From contig NC_091121.1 in NCBI RefSeq assembly GCF_040183065.1, positions 66,686,787-66,750,786 of the forward strand: 64,000 bases of DNA, given 5' to 3'. The translations under genes were made by a program, and so were the position numbers. Positions 35,880 through 48,747 of this stretch are shown piece after piece; positions within the stretch are counted from its first letter, which is position 1; every line of letters starts with the position of its first letter. This DNA is from Periplaneta americana. Taxonomy: Eukaryota; Arthropoda; Insecta; Blattodea; Blattidae. Under the pieces are notes generated by a model. It was given only the letters and a program-made list of their open reading frames with translations, did not search any database and was not told the DNA's origin.

Positions 35880-36808
35880 CAGTAGAACCTCTATTATCCG
35901 TGGTAATGAAGGGGGTGGGCTGAACGGTTAATCGAAAAAATCGGATAATCCGTACCACAGAAAACTTTCATAAATTAAGTGTTGCATAATGCAGTTTTCG
36001 TAATTTTCTCCGTAGTCATGTGTTTTAACACATTAGTTAGTGGACCAGAAGTTTTAAGTATAATAGCTCTGTTGGAAAGAGTGGATGAAGAAAGAATAAT
36101 GCTGAAGCTGATCAGGAAGAGAAAAAGGAATTGGCTGGGTCACTGACTGAGAAGAAACTGCCTACTGAAGGATTCACTGGAAGAAATGGTGAACGAGAGA
36201 AGATTTCTGGGCAGAAGAAGATATCAAATAATAGACGGCATTAAAATAAATGGGTCATAAGCGGAGACTAAGAGGAAAACAAAATAGGAAAGACTGGAGA
36301 ATGCTGGGTTTGAACTGACAGAAAATTATGAATGAATGAATGACGGGTTTGCAAGGATCAAGGAAACTTCCTATCATGGATTTCTGTGGAAAGATAGGAA
36401 AAGTATAGGTCTCATGTTAGAGATTTAAGTAATTTATACACTTTATCCTTGTTTTTTATTAAATCTCGCACAATTGTAACTCCAAGCTCGTATTCCGATG
36501 TGAGATGAACCATAGTTCCTCTTTTCCAAAACCAATCAATTATATGCACTTCTCTTCAATACTTACAACAGCATTGTATTCTTTTGCCACTTCTGAAAGA
36601 CGTTTTGCAGAGAAATTAAACAGGTCACTCGAACAGTAGATCATAATGTGTAAGGACAAAGACTTGTAATATCACTCTCTATAAAAAGGAATACGTACTA
36701 ATGTATTGTCCAGTACTCAATATTTTTTCTGCAACAAAAAAGGAGAGAATGACAGACGGATAATCCAACAGTTCGTTAATAGGGTGACGGATAATCGGAG
36801 TTCTACTG
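35880..36808. mobile_element. 929-bp pogo-type TIR element in the Jockey-like LINE
   Basis: The left end is CAGTAGAACCTCTATTATCC and the right end the complement of CAGTAGAACTCCGATTATCC, flanked by TA at 35878-35879 and 36809-36810. Subterminal CGGATAATCC/TTAATCG copies add to the inverted symmetry. CAGTAGAACCTC-type ends are typical of pogo/Tigger elements. Removing the element and one TA restores the LINE frame (CRKV, then YSIIHVLKR). It holds a LINE 3' fragment and no transposase. Confidence 0.85.
36065..36350 (+). mobile_element. LINE 3' fragment with (GAAT)n tail, nested in the pogo-type element
   Basis: The + strand reads ERVDEERIMLKLIRKRKRNW, then LGH, a stop, LRRNCLLKDSLEEMV, GRRRYQIIDGIKING and ERLENAGFELTENYE, ending in ATGAATGAATGAATGA. 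This is the C-terminus and simple-repeat tail of an RTE-like LINE (RKRNWLGH.LRR..LLKD...G...GRRR.Q..D.IK). It shows three-level nesting: LINE in pogo in Jockey. Confidence 0.7.
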
Positions 36809-36810
36809 TA

Positions 36811-37517
36811 CTTTTCTGCAGGTTTCTGTGATTTGCATGTCCCAGTTGAGATAATTATCCATGTGAATGCCAAGATTTTTTACTGAAGAACTGAAAGGGA
36901 TATGCACTGTACTTACTTTAACAAGGGAAATGTCAAGGTGTTTTACAGCGTCGGTTTGCCGTTTGTGTTTTAATATAATTGCTTGTGTCTTTCCAGGATT
37001 GATATTAAGATGGAATTTCTTTGTCCATGTCACAATCGAGTCAATGTCTTCGTTAAATTTATCTATAGCATCATTTACTCAGTCTAGGCCGGAAGAGATG
37101 TAGGATTGAAGGTCGTCAGCATACAAGTGATAGTTACAATGCCTTACAAGAGATGTAATATCCTTGACATATATTGTGAACAACAATGGTCTGAGTACCG
37201 ACCCCTACGGTATACCAGGAAGAGCTTCGATTCCTGGATACAACACATTGATGTCTTTCCTGCCAGTAGGATTCAAACCAACTCACAGCAGTCTCTGACA
37301 AATACAGATTTCTCAATTTATGGGTGAGCAGGTCAAAATTTACAGAGTTGAAAGCTTTGCTAAGGTCAAGAAGTGTTAGTAATGTTACTTTATTAGAGTC
37401 GATTGCTTCACGAATGTCTTTGCTCACTTTAAGTAGACCAGTGCTTGTGTTGTGTCCAGCTCTGAAACCTGACTGATACTTGTCGAATAGTTTGTGTTCG
37501 TTCATGTATGCTATCAA
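36811..37517 (-). mobile_element. Jockey-like LINE, fragment 3 (RT palm)
   Basis: The complement reads IAYMNEHKLFDKYQSGFRAG, TLLTLLDLSKAFNSVNFDLL, GSVLRPLLFTIYVKD and HLYADDLQSYI (YADD at 37112-37123), then KFHLNINPGKTQAIILKHKR and KNLGIHMDNYLNWDMQITET. These are RT blocks 2 to 6 in order. One frameshift lies near 37200. At 37505-37520 the coding sequence stops inside the RT domain and runs directly into the TCTA satellite. Confidence 0.88.
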
Positions 37518-37561
37518 TCTATCCTATCTGTACTATCTATCCTATCTAATCTATCCAATAA

Positions 37562-37634
<73 letters not shown>
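37562..37634. repeat. Pure (TCTA)n tract at the array's left edge
   Basis: About 18 uninterrupted tetramers, 50 bp inside the left boundary. Other long pure tracts are at ~40398-40459, 46587-46638, 49329-49379, 51049-51138 (22 units), 56658-56720, 57358-57410, 60355-60475 and 60862-60978 (about 29 units). They are likely the most length-variable sites. Confidence 0.95.
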
Positions 37635-37635
<1 letters not shown>

Positions 37636-37979
37636 TCAATCTATCTTCTACTCTACCTATTCTATCTGTTCTATTCTATATTCTATCTATTCTACTCTAT
37701 CTGTTCTATTCTATCTATTCTATTCCGTCTATCTATTCTATTCTATCTATTATATTCTATTTATCTGTTCTATTCTCTCTATTCTATTCTATATATCTAT
37801 TCTATTCCATCTATTCTATTATATCTATTCTGTCTACCTATTCTATTCAATCTACCTATTCTATCTATTCTATTCCATCTATTCTATTAAACCCAATTCT
37901 CTATTCTATTTTATGTATTCTATTCTGTCTATTCTATTCTATATATTCTATTATATCTATTCTATCCTATTCTATTATA

Positions 37980-38390
37980 TCCAAAATTTTTCTACATTTT
38001 CAAATTTTTTCAGAATTCAAAAAAATTTCAAAATTTAAAAAAAATTCCAAAACCTTTTCAAAATTAAAAAAAATTCAAAATTTTCAAAAATTTTCGAAAT
38101 TTTAAAAAATTCCAGGACATTTTAAAAATTCAAAAAAATTTCAAAATTTTTCAAAAATCCAAAAATTTTCAACAATTTCCAAATTCAAAAATCTTCACTC
38201 CTAAAATTTTCAAATATTTTCAAAATTCTAAAAAATTTCAAAATTTTCAAATTTTTTAAAAATTAAAAAAGTTTTCATAACTTTTCAAAATTCAAAAAAA
38301 CTTCAAAAATTTTCAAAAGTTTTCAAAATTCAAAAAAATTTCAACATTTTCAAGATTTTTCAAAATTCAAAAAAATTTCAAAATTTTCTA
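37980..38390. repeat. AT-rich block 1 (unit U1)
   Basis: About 410 bp of degenerate CAAAATTTTC / AATTCAAAAAAATTTC repeats. It ends at the conserved junction TAGCTATTCTATTCTATCTA, followed within ~25 bp by CCTATCGAATTCTATC. Confidence 0.93.
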
Positions 38391-39021
38391 GCTATTCTAT
38401 TCTATCTACTCTTTCCTATCGAATTCTATCGATTCTATTCTATCTATTATATTTATTCTTTTCTATTCTATCTATCTCTTCTATTCCATCTATTCTAGTC
38501 CATCTATTCTATTCCATCTATCTATTGTTTAACATGTATTGTATTACATCTATTTATTCTATTCCATTTATTCTATTTCATTTATCTGTTCTATTCCATT
38601 TATTCGAATCCATCTATTCTATTCTATCTATTCCGTTCTATTCTATATATTCTATTCTATCTATTTTATTATATCTATTCTATTCTATACTACTCTACCT
38701 ATTCTCTTCTATACTATTCTACCTACCCTATTCTATCTATTCTATTCCATCTATTATATTCTATATATCCTGTTCTATCTATCCTCTTCTATTCCATCTA
38801 TTCTATTCTACCTATCTTATTCTATTCTAGCTATTCTATTCTATCTACCCTATTCTATTCTATCTATCTTATTCTATTCTATCCTATTCTATATGTTCTA
38901 TTCTATCTATCCTATTTTATCTATCCTATTCTATTCTGTGTTCTACTCTATCTAACTATTCTATTCCATCTATTCTATTCTGTCTATTTTATCTATTCTA
39001 TCGTATTCTATCTATTCTATC

Positions 39022-39069
<48 letters not shown>

Positions 39070-40395
39070 ATCTTCTATCTATTGTCTATTCTATCTAACT
39101 ATTCTATATTATCTATCAATTCTTATCTATCTACCTATTCTATTTATCTATTCTATTGTAGCTATTCTATCTACTCTCGTCTATTCTATATATTCTATTT
39201 TATCTATTTTATCTATCTATTTATTCTATCTAACTATTCTACTCCATCTCTTCTATTCTGTCTATCTATTCTCTGTTCTAGTCTATTCTATTCCGTCTAT
39301 CTATTCTATTCTATCTATGTATGCTGTTCTATCTATTCTACTCTATCTATTCTATCTCTTCTATTCCATCTATTCTATTCTTCTCTATTATATTCTCTCT
39401 ATCCTATTCTATTTCTCTATTCTATTCTGTCTATTCTATTCTATCTATATTATTCTATCTATTCTGTTCTTCCGATTCAATACAATCTATCTATTCTATT
39501 ATATCTATTCTATTCTGCCTATCCATTCTATTCTATCTATTCTATTCTATCTATTGTATTGTATCCTATTCTATCTATCCTATTCTATCTATCCTATTCT
39601 AAACATTCTTTTCTATTCTACTTATCCTATTGTATTATATCTATTCTATCTACCTTATTCCATTCTACTCTATTCTATCCTATCTATTCTATTCTATCTA
39701 TTCCCTCTATTTTATTCTATTCTATCCTATTCTATCTATCCTATTCTAATCTACCTATTCTATTCTATATATCCTATATTATTCTAATCTCTATCCTATT
39801 CTATCTATCCTATTCTAATCTATCTCTTCTATTCTATCTATTCTATTATATATATCCTATTCTACTCTATTCTATCTATCTATTCTACTCTCTGTTCCAT
39901 TCTATCTATTCTATTCTATATATCTATTCTATCTATTCTATATATCTATTCTATCTATTCTATTTTATCCATTATATTCTATCTATTCTATTCAGTCTAT
40001 CTATTCTATCTATTCTATTTTATTCTATTCTATCTATTCTATTCTTACTATTATATTTATTCTATTTTATTCTATTCTATCCTATTCCATGCTATCTATT
40101 CCATCTATTCTCTTCTGCCTAATCTATTTTACCTATTCTATCTATCTATATATGTCTGGCTGTCTGTCCATCCTTCCTTCTATCCATCCATCCATCCATC
40201 TATCTATTCTGTTCATTCTATTCTATTTTATTCTATTCTATCTTATATTTATTCTATTTTATTCTATTCTGTCTATTCTATTCCATTTTATCTATTCCAT
40301 CTATTCTATTCTACCTAATCTATTTTACCTATTCTATCTATATATCTGCCTGGCTGTCTATCTATCTATCCTTCCATCCATCCATCGATCCATCC

Positions 40396-40459
<64 letters not shown>

Positions 40460-41547
40460 GTCTATCTATCTATATCTATTCTATCTGTCTGTTCTATCTA
40501 TGTATTCTATCTGCTATGTATTCTATTCTATCTATGCTAATCTGCTATATTCTATTCTATTTTATCTATTCCATTCTTTTCATTATATTCTATCTATTCT
40601 ATCTATTTATTTTATTCTATCTATTCTATTTATCCCACCCTACCTATTCTATCTATTCTATTCTGTCTAATCTATTTATTTTATTATATTCTATCTATTC
40701 TACTCTATTCTATTCTATATATTGTATTCTATCTATCTGTCTATCTATTCTATCTATTGTATTCTATCTATGTATTCTATTGTATCTATCTATTTTATTC
40801 TATCTATTCTATTCCAATTATCTGTCCATATTTTTTACTCCATCTACCTATTTTATTCTATCGATTCTATTCTATTTATTCTATTCTATGTATCTATTCT
40901 ACCTAACTATTCTGTACCATCTATTATTTTCCATCTATCTCTTATATTCTATTCTATCTATTTATTCTATTCCATCTATTCTATTCCATTCTATTATATC
41001 TATTCTATCCTATCTATTCTATTCTATCAATTCTATTCTACCTATTCTATTCTATCTATTCTATGCTATCTGTTCTATTCTATCCTATTTTATTCTATCT
41101 ATTCTATTCTATCCTATTCTATCTATCATATTCTAATCTATCTATTCTATTATATCTATATTATAATATTCTATCTATTTTATTCTATCTCCTATTCTAT
41201 CTATGTATACTATCTATCTTTTCTATTATATCTATCTATTGTATTCTATCTATTCTACTCTATTTATTCTATTCTATCTATCTGTTCTATTCTATCAATT
41301 CTATTCTATATATCTATTCTATTCTATCTATTATATTCTATCCATTCTATTCTATCTATTCTATTCAATCTTTTCCATTCTATTTATCTATTATATTCTA
41401 TCTGTTCTATCCTGTCTATCTATTCTATTCTATCTCTTCTATTCTATCTATCTATCTATTTTATTTTATCTATTCTATACTATGTATATATTTTTCTATT
41501 CCATCTATCTATTCTATTCCATCTATTTATTCTATTCTATTCTATTT

Positions 41548-42712
41548 AAATCAATGCAACTATGAAACCTGCATCGACATGGGGAACTATTAATAATGGA
41601 ATTCCTCAAGGATCAATATTAGGTCCCCTACTTTTTCTAGTGTTTATAAATGATCTTGCCCCCCTAATAAAAGATGTAGGTCATCCCATATTATTTGCAG
41701 ATGACACGAGTATAGTAATTACAGCCAATAACTCCAACACATTCCAATCTTCAACAGAGGAAATTCTCTTCAAAATATGTGACTGGTTCTCAGTCAGTAA
41801 ATTAGTATTAAATTGTAACAAAAATAACATAATTGAATTTAAATCATGTCCAAATTCAACGTCGCAAGTTTCTAGCGCAATAATTAATAACAGATCCCTA
41901 TTAGAAACAGCAACAACCAAATTTCTTGGCTTAAAAATCGATAATGTGTTAAATTGGAAAAATCATATTAAAGAAATTACCCCCAAACTAAATTCAGCTT
42001 GTTTTGCTATTAGATCTATGCAAAAGATAGTAAATATCATTATCTTAAAAACAATATACTTTGCACACTTCCATTCCGTAATGAGTTTTGGAATAATATT
42101 CTGGGGAAATTCCACAGATAGTAACAATATATTTCTATTACAAAAAAGAGTAATTAGAATAATAGTAGGTGCCAAATCTAGGGAATCGTGTAGGACTATT
42201 TTCAAAAAACTACAAATAATGCCCATGGCTTGTCAGTATATCTTTTAATTAATAACCTTCCTCGTATGTAATCGTGAAAACTTTGTAACTAATTCAACAG
42301 TTCATAGCATAAATACACGTCAAAAAAATGACTTTCATACTCCATCGGCAAGTCTATCGTGCTATCAAAAAGGAGTGCGTTATATGGCAGTAAAAATTTT
42401 TAATAGCCTCCCTATCTATATAAAAAATGAAACTCAAAACATAAAATTATTTAGGGCCAAATTAAAGAACTACCTAATTTCTCACGCCTTCTATTCTGTA
42501 GGTGAATTCATGACATTCAATAACACTTCATGAAATTGATACTAAAACTTTGTGTTGTACTAGTAGACTATATTGTAAATCTCTTCTGTATATATTTCAT
42601 CTAGACTGTGACTATAAATTAAGATTTAATAATAATATTAAGTTTTTTGACTTGTTCCATATTCTTGCTGTAAGCATGTATGAATACCATGGAATGTTAA
42701 TAAATACAATAC
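41548..42712 (+). mobile_element. Jockey-like LINE, 5'-truncated, inserted in the satellite
   Basis: The frame begins about 41550 with TMKPASTWGTINNGIPQGSI, then LGPLLFLVFINDL and ILFADDTSIVI (the FADD catalytic motif), KFLGLKIDNVLNWKNHIKEI, SVMSFGIIFWGNS and RVIRIIVGAKSRESCR. A single TAA at 42246-42248 interrupts it, after which the same frame continues through VRYMAVKIFNSLPIYIKNET to a TGA at 42531. A 3' UTR of ~180 bp ends in AATAAATACAATACAA. Only the C-terminal half of ORF2 is present. One nonsense mutation implies a fairly young insertion, later than the surrounding satellite. Confidence 0.9.
41562..42533 (+). pseudogene. Jockey-like reverse transcriptase, C-terminal half
   Basis: Two open segments in one frame separated by one TAA: 41562-42245 (RT palm, thumb, connection) and 42249-42533 (the NSLP-containing C-terminal tail). 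Motifs in order are GIPQGS, FADD, the G.K/LGL.ID block, a W.NS segment and the KIFNSLP block. The first RT blocks and the endonuclease are missing, so it could not work alone. Confidence 0.88.
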
Positions 42713-44528
42713 AATTCCATCTATCCTATTCCATCTATCTAATCAATTCCACCTATTCTATCTATTCTATTCTATCTATTTTTTTCTATTCCATCTATCT
42801 AATAAAGTATCTATTCTATTCTACCTATTCTATTCTATCTATTCTGTCCTAATCTAATTATCCTATTCTATTCTATCTAAGCCATTCTATTCTATATATC
42901 CTATTCTATACTATTTATCCTATACTATTCCATCAATTCTATCTATCCTATTCTATTATATCTATCCTATTCTACTCTATCTATCTCTATTCTGTCTATT
43001 CCATCTAATTATTCTATCTATTCTATATATCTGTTCTATTTGTTCTTTCTATTCCATTCTAACTATTCTATTCTCTCTATTCTATTCTATTTATTCTATT
43101 CTATCTATTCAATTATATCTATTCTATTCTATCTATTTTATCCTATCTATCTAATCTATTCTATTTATCTATCCTATCAATTCTATTCTAGGTATCTATT
43201 CTATCTAGGTACCTATCCTATCAATTCTATTCTATCTAATCTATCAATTCTATCTTTTCTATCTATTCTATTGTATCTATTCTAATCTATCTATTTCATT
43301 CTATATATCTATTCTATTCTATCCATCTATTATATTCTATATCTATTCTATCTATCTACTCTATTCTATCTGTTCTATTCTATCTATCCTAATCAATCTA
43401 GCTATTCTATTCTATTTAATTTTATCTATTCTATTTATCTATTCTATCGATTCTATTCTATCTATTCGTTTCTATTCTATCAATCTCTTCTATTCCATCT
43501 AACTATTCTAGTCCATCTTTTCTATACCATCTATCTATTCTATTCTGTCTATTCTATAACATCTATTGTATTACATCTATCTGTTCTAATCCATCTATTC
43601 GATTCCATCTATTCTAATCCATCTATTCCATTGTATTCTATATATATTGTATTCTATTCTATCTGTTTTATTCTATCTTCTATTCCATCTATTCTATTAT
43701 ATCTAATCTATTCTGTCCTATCCTATTCTATCTATACCATTCTATCTATCCTCTTCTATTCCATCCATTCTATTCTACCTATCCTATTCTATTCTATCTA
43801 TTCTACACTATCCTATTCTATCTTATTCTATTCTATATATCCTATTCTATTTATCCTATTCTATTCTATCTATTCTAATTATCTATTCTATTCTTTCTAT
43901 CTATTCTAACTATTCTATCTATTCTATTGTATCTATTCTTTTCTGTACATTCTATCTATTCTATCGTATTCTATCGTATTCTATCTATTCTATCTTAGCC
44001 ATGCTGTCCTATCTATCCTATCCTACCTATGTATCTATCCATCTATCTATCTATTCTATTTATCTCTTCTATTCTATCTATTCTATTCTAATTATTCCAT
44101 TCTATTTATTCCATTCTGTTTTTCTATTCTAACTATTTTTATGTATTCTATCTATCTATCTATCTGTTCTTTCTATTCCATTCTATCCATCTAACCTATC
44201 AATTCTATATATCTACCTATTCTATTTATCTATTCTATATATTCTATTGTATCTATCTATTCTATTCTATCTATTCTATTCTAGTCTATCTACCTATTCT
44301 ATCCATCTAATCCATCTTCAATTCTATCTATTCTATTCTAACTATTCTATTCTATCTATCCTACCTATTCTAATCTATCTATCCTATTCTATCATGTCTA
44401 TTCTATCCTATCTATCTATCCTCTCTATGCTTTCTATCTAATCTATCCATCCTATCTATATTATTCTATTTATTCTATTGTATCTCTCCAGCTATCTATG
44501 CCATTCTATCCTATCTATCTCTATATCT

Positions 44529-44600
44529 AGGTCCTATCAAAGCTAATCTATCTAATCTATCCAATCTAAGCTATCTAATCTATTCAATCTATCCTATTCT
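44529..44600. repeat. Anchor AGGTCCTATCAAAGC, copy 1
   Basis: AGGTCCTATCAAAGCTAATC, then TATCTAATCTATCCAATCTA and AGCTATCTAATCTATTCAAT. The same block recurs at 49208, 53657, 57580, 61877 and 63800. Spacings are 4679, 4449, 3923, 4297 and 1923 bp, which define the higher-order period. Confidence 0.92.
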
Positions 44601-45195
44601 ATCTGTCTATTCTATCTATTTATCCTGTTTAATTGTCCTATCTAACCTATCTATCTACCAAGCTATCTATCTGTATCTATCTATTCTATTCTATCAATTC
44701 TAATCTATCTACACTATTCTGTCTATTCCATGTTATGTTTTATTCTATCTATTCTAATCTATTTATTCTATTCCATCCATTCTATTCTAAAAATTCTATC
44801 TATTCAATCTATCTTCTATTCTACATATTCCATTCTGTCTATTCTACTCTATCTATTCTATCTATTCTACCTATTCTATTCTATGTATTATTTTCTATCT
44901 GTTCTATTCTCCCTATTCTATTCTATGTATCTATTCTATTCCATCTATTCTATTGTGTCTATTCTATCTATTCTATTCAGTCTATTCTATCTATCTATTC
45001 TATCTATTTTATCTATTCTACCTATTCCAGTCTATTCTATTCCATCTATTCCATTCCATCGATCTATTCTATTCTATCCATTCTATTAAATCTATTCTCT
45101 CTATTCTATTTTATTTATTCTATTCTATTCTTTTCTATCTATTCTATTATATCAATTCTATTCTATCTATTCTATCCTATTCTATTATATCTATT

Positions 45196-45563
45196 CAATA
45201 TTTTTTTAATTTTCAAAATTTTTCAAAATTCAAAAAAATTTCATAATTTGCAAAAATTTTTCAAAAATTCCAAAACATTTCCAAAATTCCAAAAATTTCA
45301 AAATTTTGAAAACTTTCAAAATTTTTTAAAAATTCCTAAACATTTTAAAAATTCAAAAAACCTAAAAAATTTCAAAATTTTTCAAAATTCCAAAAATTTC
45401 CAACAATTTCCAAATTCAAAAAATTTCACTTCAAAACTTTTCAACATTTTGAAATATTTTCAAAATTAAAAAAATTTAAAATATTTAAAAAAATTCCAAA
45501 AATTTTCATAATCTTTCAAAATTCAAAAAAATTTCGTAATTTTCAAAAATTCTCCAAATTTGT
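45196..45563. repeat. AT-rich block 2 (start of U2)
   Basis: Same type as block 1 (TTTTCAAAATTTTTCAAAAT, AATTCAAAAAAATTTC). It ends in TTTGTAGCTATTATATTC and, further on, ATCGAATTCTAT. Confidence 0.92.
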
Positions 45564-46131
45564 AGCTATTATATTCTAACTATTCTTTTCTATCGAATTC
45601 TATTCTATCTATTCTATTCTGTTTATCTATTCTGTCGATTCTATTCCATTATATTTATTCTTTTCTATTCTACCTATTTCTTCTATTCCATCTATCTGTT
45701 CTAGTCCATCTATTCTATTCCAGCTATCTATTCTATTCCATCTATCTATTCTATAACATCTATTGTATTACATCTATCTATTCTATAACATCTATTGTAT
45801 TACATCTATCTATTCTATTCCGTCTATTCTATTTCATTTATCTGTTCTACTTCATTTATTCGATTCCATCTATTCTATTCTATCTATTCCATTCTATTCT
45901 ATATATTCTATTCTATCTATTTTATTATATCTATTCTATTCTATACTAATCTATTCTATCCTATTATATTCTATCTATTCTATTCTAACGATCCTATTCT
46001 ATTCTATCTAACCTATTCTATCCATCTATTCTATCTATTATATTCTATATATCCTATTCTATCTATTATGTTCTATATGCTCTATTCTATCTGTCCTATT
46101 CTATTTATCCTATTTTATCTATCCTATTATC

Positions 46132-46350
46132 GACCTGGTTGGCGAGTTGGTATAGCGCTGGCCTTCTATGCCCAAGGTTGCGGGTTCGATCCCGGGCCAG
46201 GTCGATGGCACTTAAGTGTGCTTAAATGCGACAGGCTCATGTCAGTAAATTTACTGTTATGTAAAAAAACTCCTGCGGGACAAAATTCCGGTACATCCGG
46301 CGATGCTGATATAACCTCTGCAGTTGCGAGCGTCGATAAATAAAACATAA
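46132..46350 (+). mobile_element. SINE-1, copy in U2 (tRNA-Arg-like head)
   Basis: The 73-bp head (46132-46204) folds as a tRNA. GACCTGG pairs perfectly with CCAGGTC, there is an A box in TGGCGAGTTGGTATAGCGC and a B box in GGGTTCGATCCC, and the anticodon loop CTTCTAT implies UCU (Arg-like). The body contains TAAGTGTGCTTAAATGCGAC, CTCCTGCGGGACAAAATTCC, GGCGATGCTGATATAACCTC and GAGCGTCGATAAATAAAACA. This is the best-preserved of four copies. It is a SINE and not a working tRNA gene, because the tail continues without a pol III terminator and the copy number is high. Confidence 0.88.
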
Positions 46351-46588
46351 CATATTTCTATTCTATTCTATTCTATCTATTCTATTCTTTCCATCTATTA
46401 TACTCTATTCTATTCTAACTTCTATTCTATCTATTCTATTGCATCTATTCTATCCTATCTATTTATCTATCCTATTCTATTCTATCTATCCTATTCTAAT
46501 CTATCCTCTTCTATTGTATCTATTCTATTATACATATCATATTCTACTCTATCTATTCTATCTATCTATGTATCTATGTATCTATCTG

Positions 46589-46637
<49 letters not shown>

Positions 46638-48715
46638 ATCTATCTATCTATTTATCTACCTATCTATATCTATCCATCTCTCCATCTATCTGTTCCATTC
46701 TATCTATTCTATTCTATATACCTATCTAACTATTCTATTCAATCTATCTATTCTATTCTATCTTCCATTCTATCTATCTAATCTATCTCTTCCATCTATT
46801 CTATTCCATCTATCTATTGTATTTCATCCATTCTATTCTATCTATTCTATTCTACCTATTATATTCTATCTATTGTATTCTATTCTAATCTATTCTATTA
46901 TATCTATTATAATATTTTATCTATTATATTCTATCTATCCTATTCTATTCTATCTCTCCTATCCTATCTATTCTATCGTACTCTATCTATTCTACTCTAT
47001 CTACTCTATCTATTCTATCATATTCTATCCATTCTATTCTATGTAATCTATTCTATCTGTTCTATTCTATCTATTCTATTCAATCTATTTTATCTATCAT
47101 ATTCTGCCTATCTATTCTATTCTTTCTATCTATTCTATGTATCTCTTCTATTCTGTCTATTCTATTTTATCTATTCTATAGTATCTATATGTTTGTTCTA
47201 TTCCATCTATTCTATTCCATATCCTATTCCATCTAATCAATTCCATATTTTCTATTTTATTCTATCTATTCTATTCCATCTATTTTATTCCATCTATTCT
47301 ATTCCATTCTATTCTACCTATTCTATTCTATCTATTCTATCATATTCTATTCTGTCCTAATCTAATTATCCTATTCTATTCTATCCTACCTATTCTACAC
47401 TATTCTATCAAAACTATTCTATATATCCTATTCTATCTATTCTATTCTATTTATCCTATACTATTCCATCAATTCTATCTATCCTATTCTATTTTTTCTA
47501 TCCTGTTCTACTCTATCTAAATATCTATCTACCAACCTACCTATTTATTTATTCCATCTAATTTATCTATTCTATATATCTGTTCTATTTGTTCCGTCTA
47601 TTCTATTCTGTTTATTCAATTCTAACTATTCTATCTATTCCATACTACCAATTGTATTCTATCTATTCAATTATTTCTATTCTATCTATTTTATTCTATT
47701 TATTTATCCTATCAATTCTATTCTATATATCTATTTTATCTATCTATTCTGTCTATCTATCTATTCTATATCTATGCTATCTATCAATTCTATTCTATCT
47801 GTGCTATCAATTCTAGCTATCTATCTTTCTATCTAATCAATCTATTCAGTTTTATCTATTCTATTCTATCTATTCTAATCTATTCCATTCTATATATCTA
47901 TACTATTGTATCTATTCTATTCCGTCAATCTATTCTATCTATTCTATTCCACATATTTATTCTATCCTATCTATTCTATCTATCTATTCTGTGCCATCTA
48001 TTATCTTCTATCTATCTATTCTGTCTATCTACTCTATGCTATCTATCTGTTCTATTCTAACTATTCTAATCTATCTAGCTATTGTATTCTATCTATTCAG
48101 TTCTTTCTATTCTATTTATTCTATCGATTCTATTCTATCTGTTCGTTTCTATTCTATCAATCTCTTCTATTCCATCTATCTATTCTATAACATCTATTCT
48201 ATTCCATCTATTTTATTTCATTTGTCTGTTCTATTCCATATTCGATTTCATCTGTTCTATTCATCTATTCCATTCTATTCTATATATATTGTATTCTATT
48301 CTATCTATTTTCTTCTATCTATTCTACTCCATCTATTCTATTATATCTATTCTATTCTATCTATTCCATTCTATCCTATTCTAACCATTCTATTTATCCT
48401 ATTCTATTCTATCTATCTATTCTAACTATCCAATTTTATCTATCTTCTATTCCATCTATTCTATTCTACCTATCCTATTCTATCTATTCTACTCTATTTA
48501 TCCTATTCTAATCTATCTACTCTATTTTATTCTATTCTATCTATCCTATTCTATTTATTTTATTCTATCAATTCTAATTATCTATTCTATTCTATCTATC
48601 TAACTATTCTATTCTATCTATACTATTGTACCTATTCTTTTCTGTCCATTCTGTCTATTCTACCGTATTCCAACTATTCTATCTATCCTAGCCATGCTAT
48701 CCTATCTATCCTATC

Positions 48716-48747
<32 letters not shown>

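Larger units (their letters stand above)
38390..45195. repeat. Higher-order unit U1 (without SINE-1)
   Basis: Longest unit, because a Jockey-like LINE (41.55-42.71 kb) is inserted. At about 38905-38930 it has TCTATCCTATTTTATCTATC, then CTATTCTATTCTG. In U2-U5 that same sequence is followed at once by SINE-1, so U1 appears to hold the empty site. The AGGTCCTATCAAAGC anchor is at 44529. TAATCTAATTATCCTATTCT (42849) is shared with U2 and U3. Confidence 0.75.

Noticed and set aside
46132..46204. Functional tRNA-Arg(UCU) gene
   Set aside because: The fold is good, but the same head with the same body occurs four times as SINE-1, the anticodon stem is imperfect, and no pol III terminator follows the acceptor stem.
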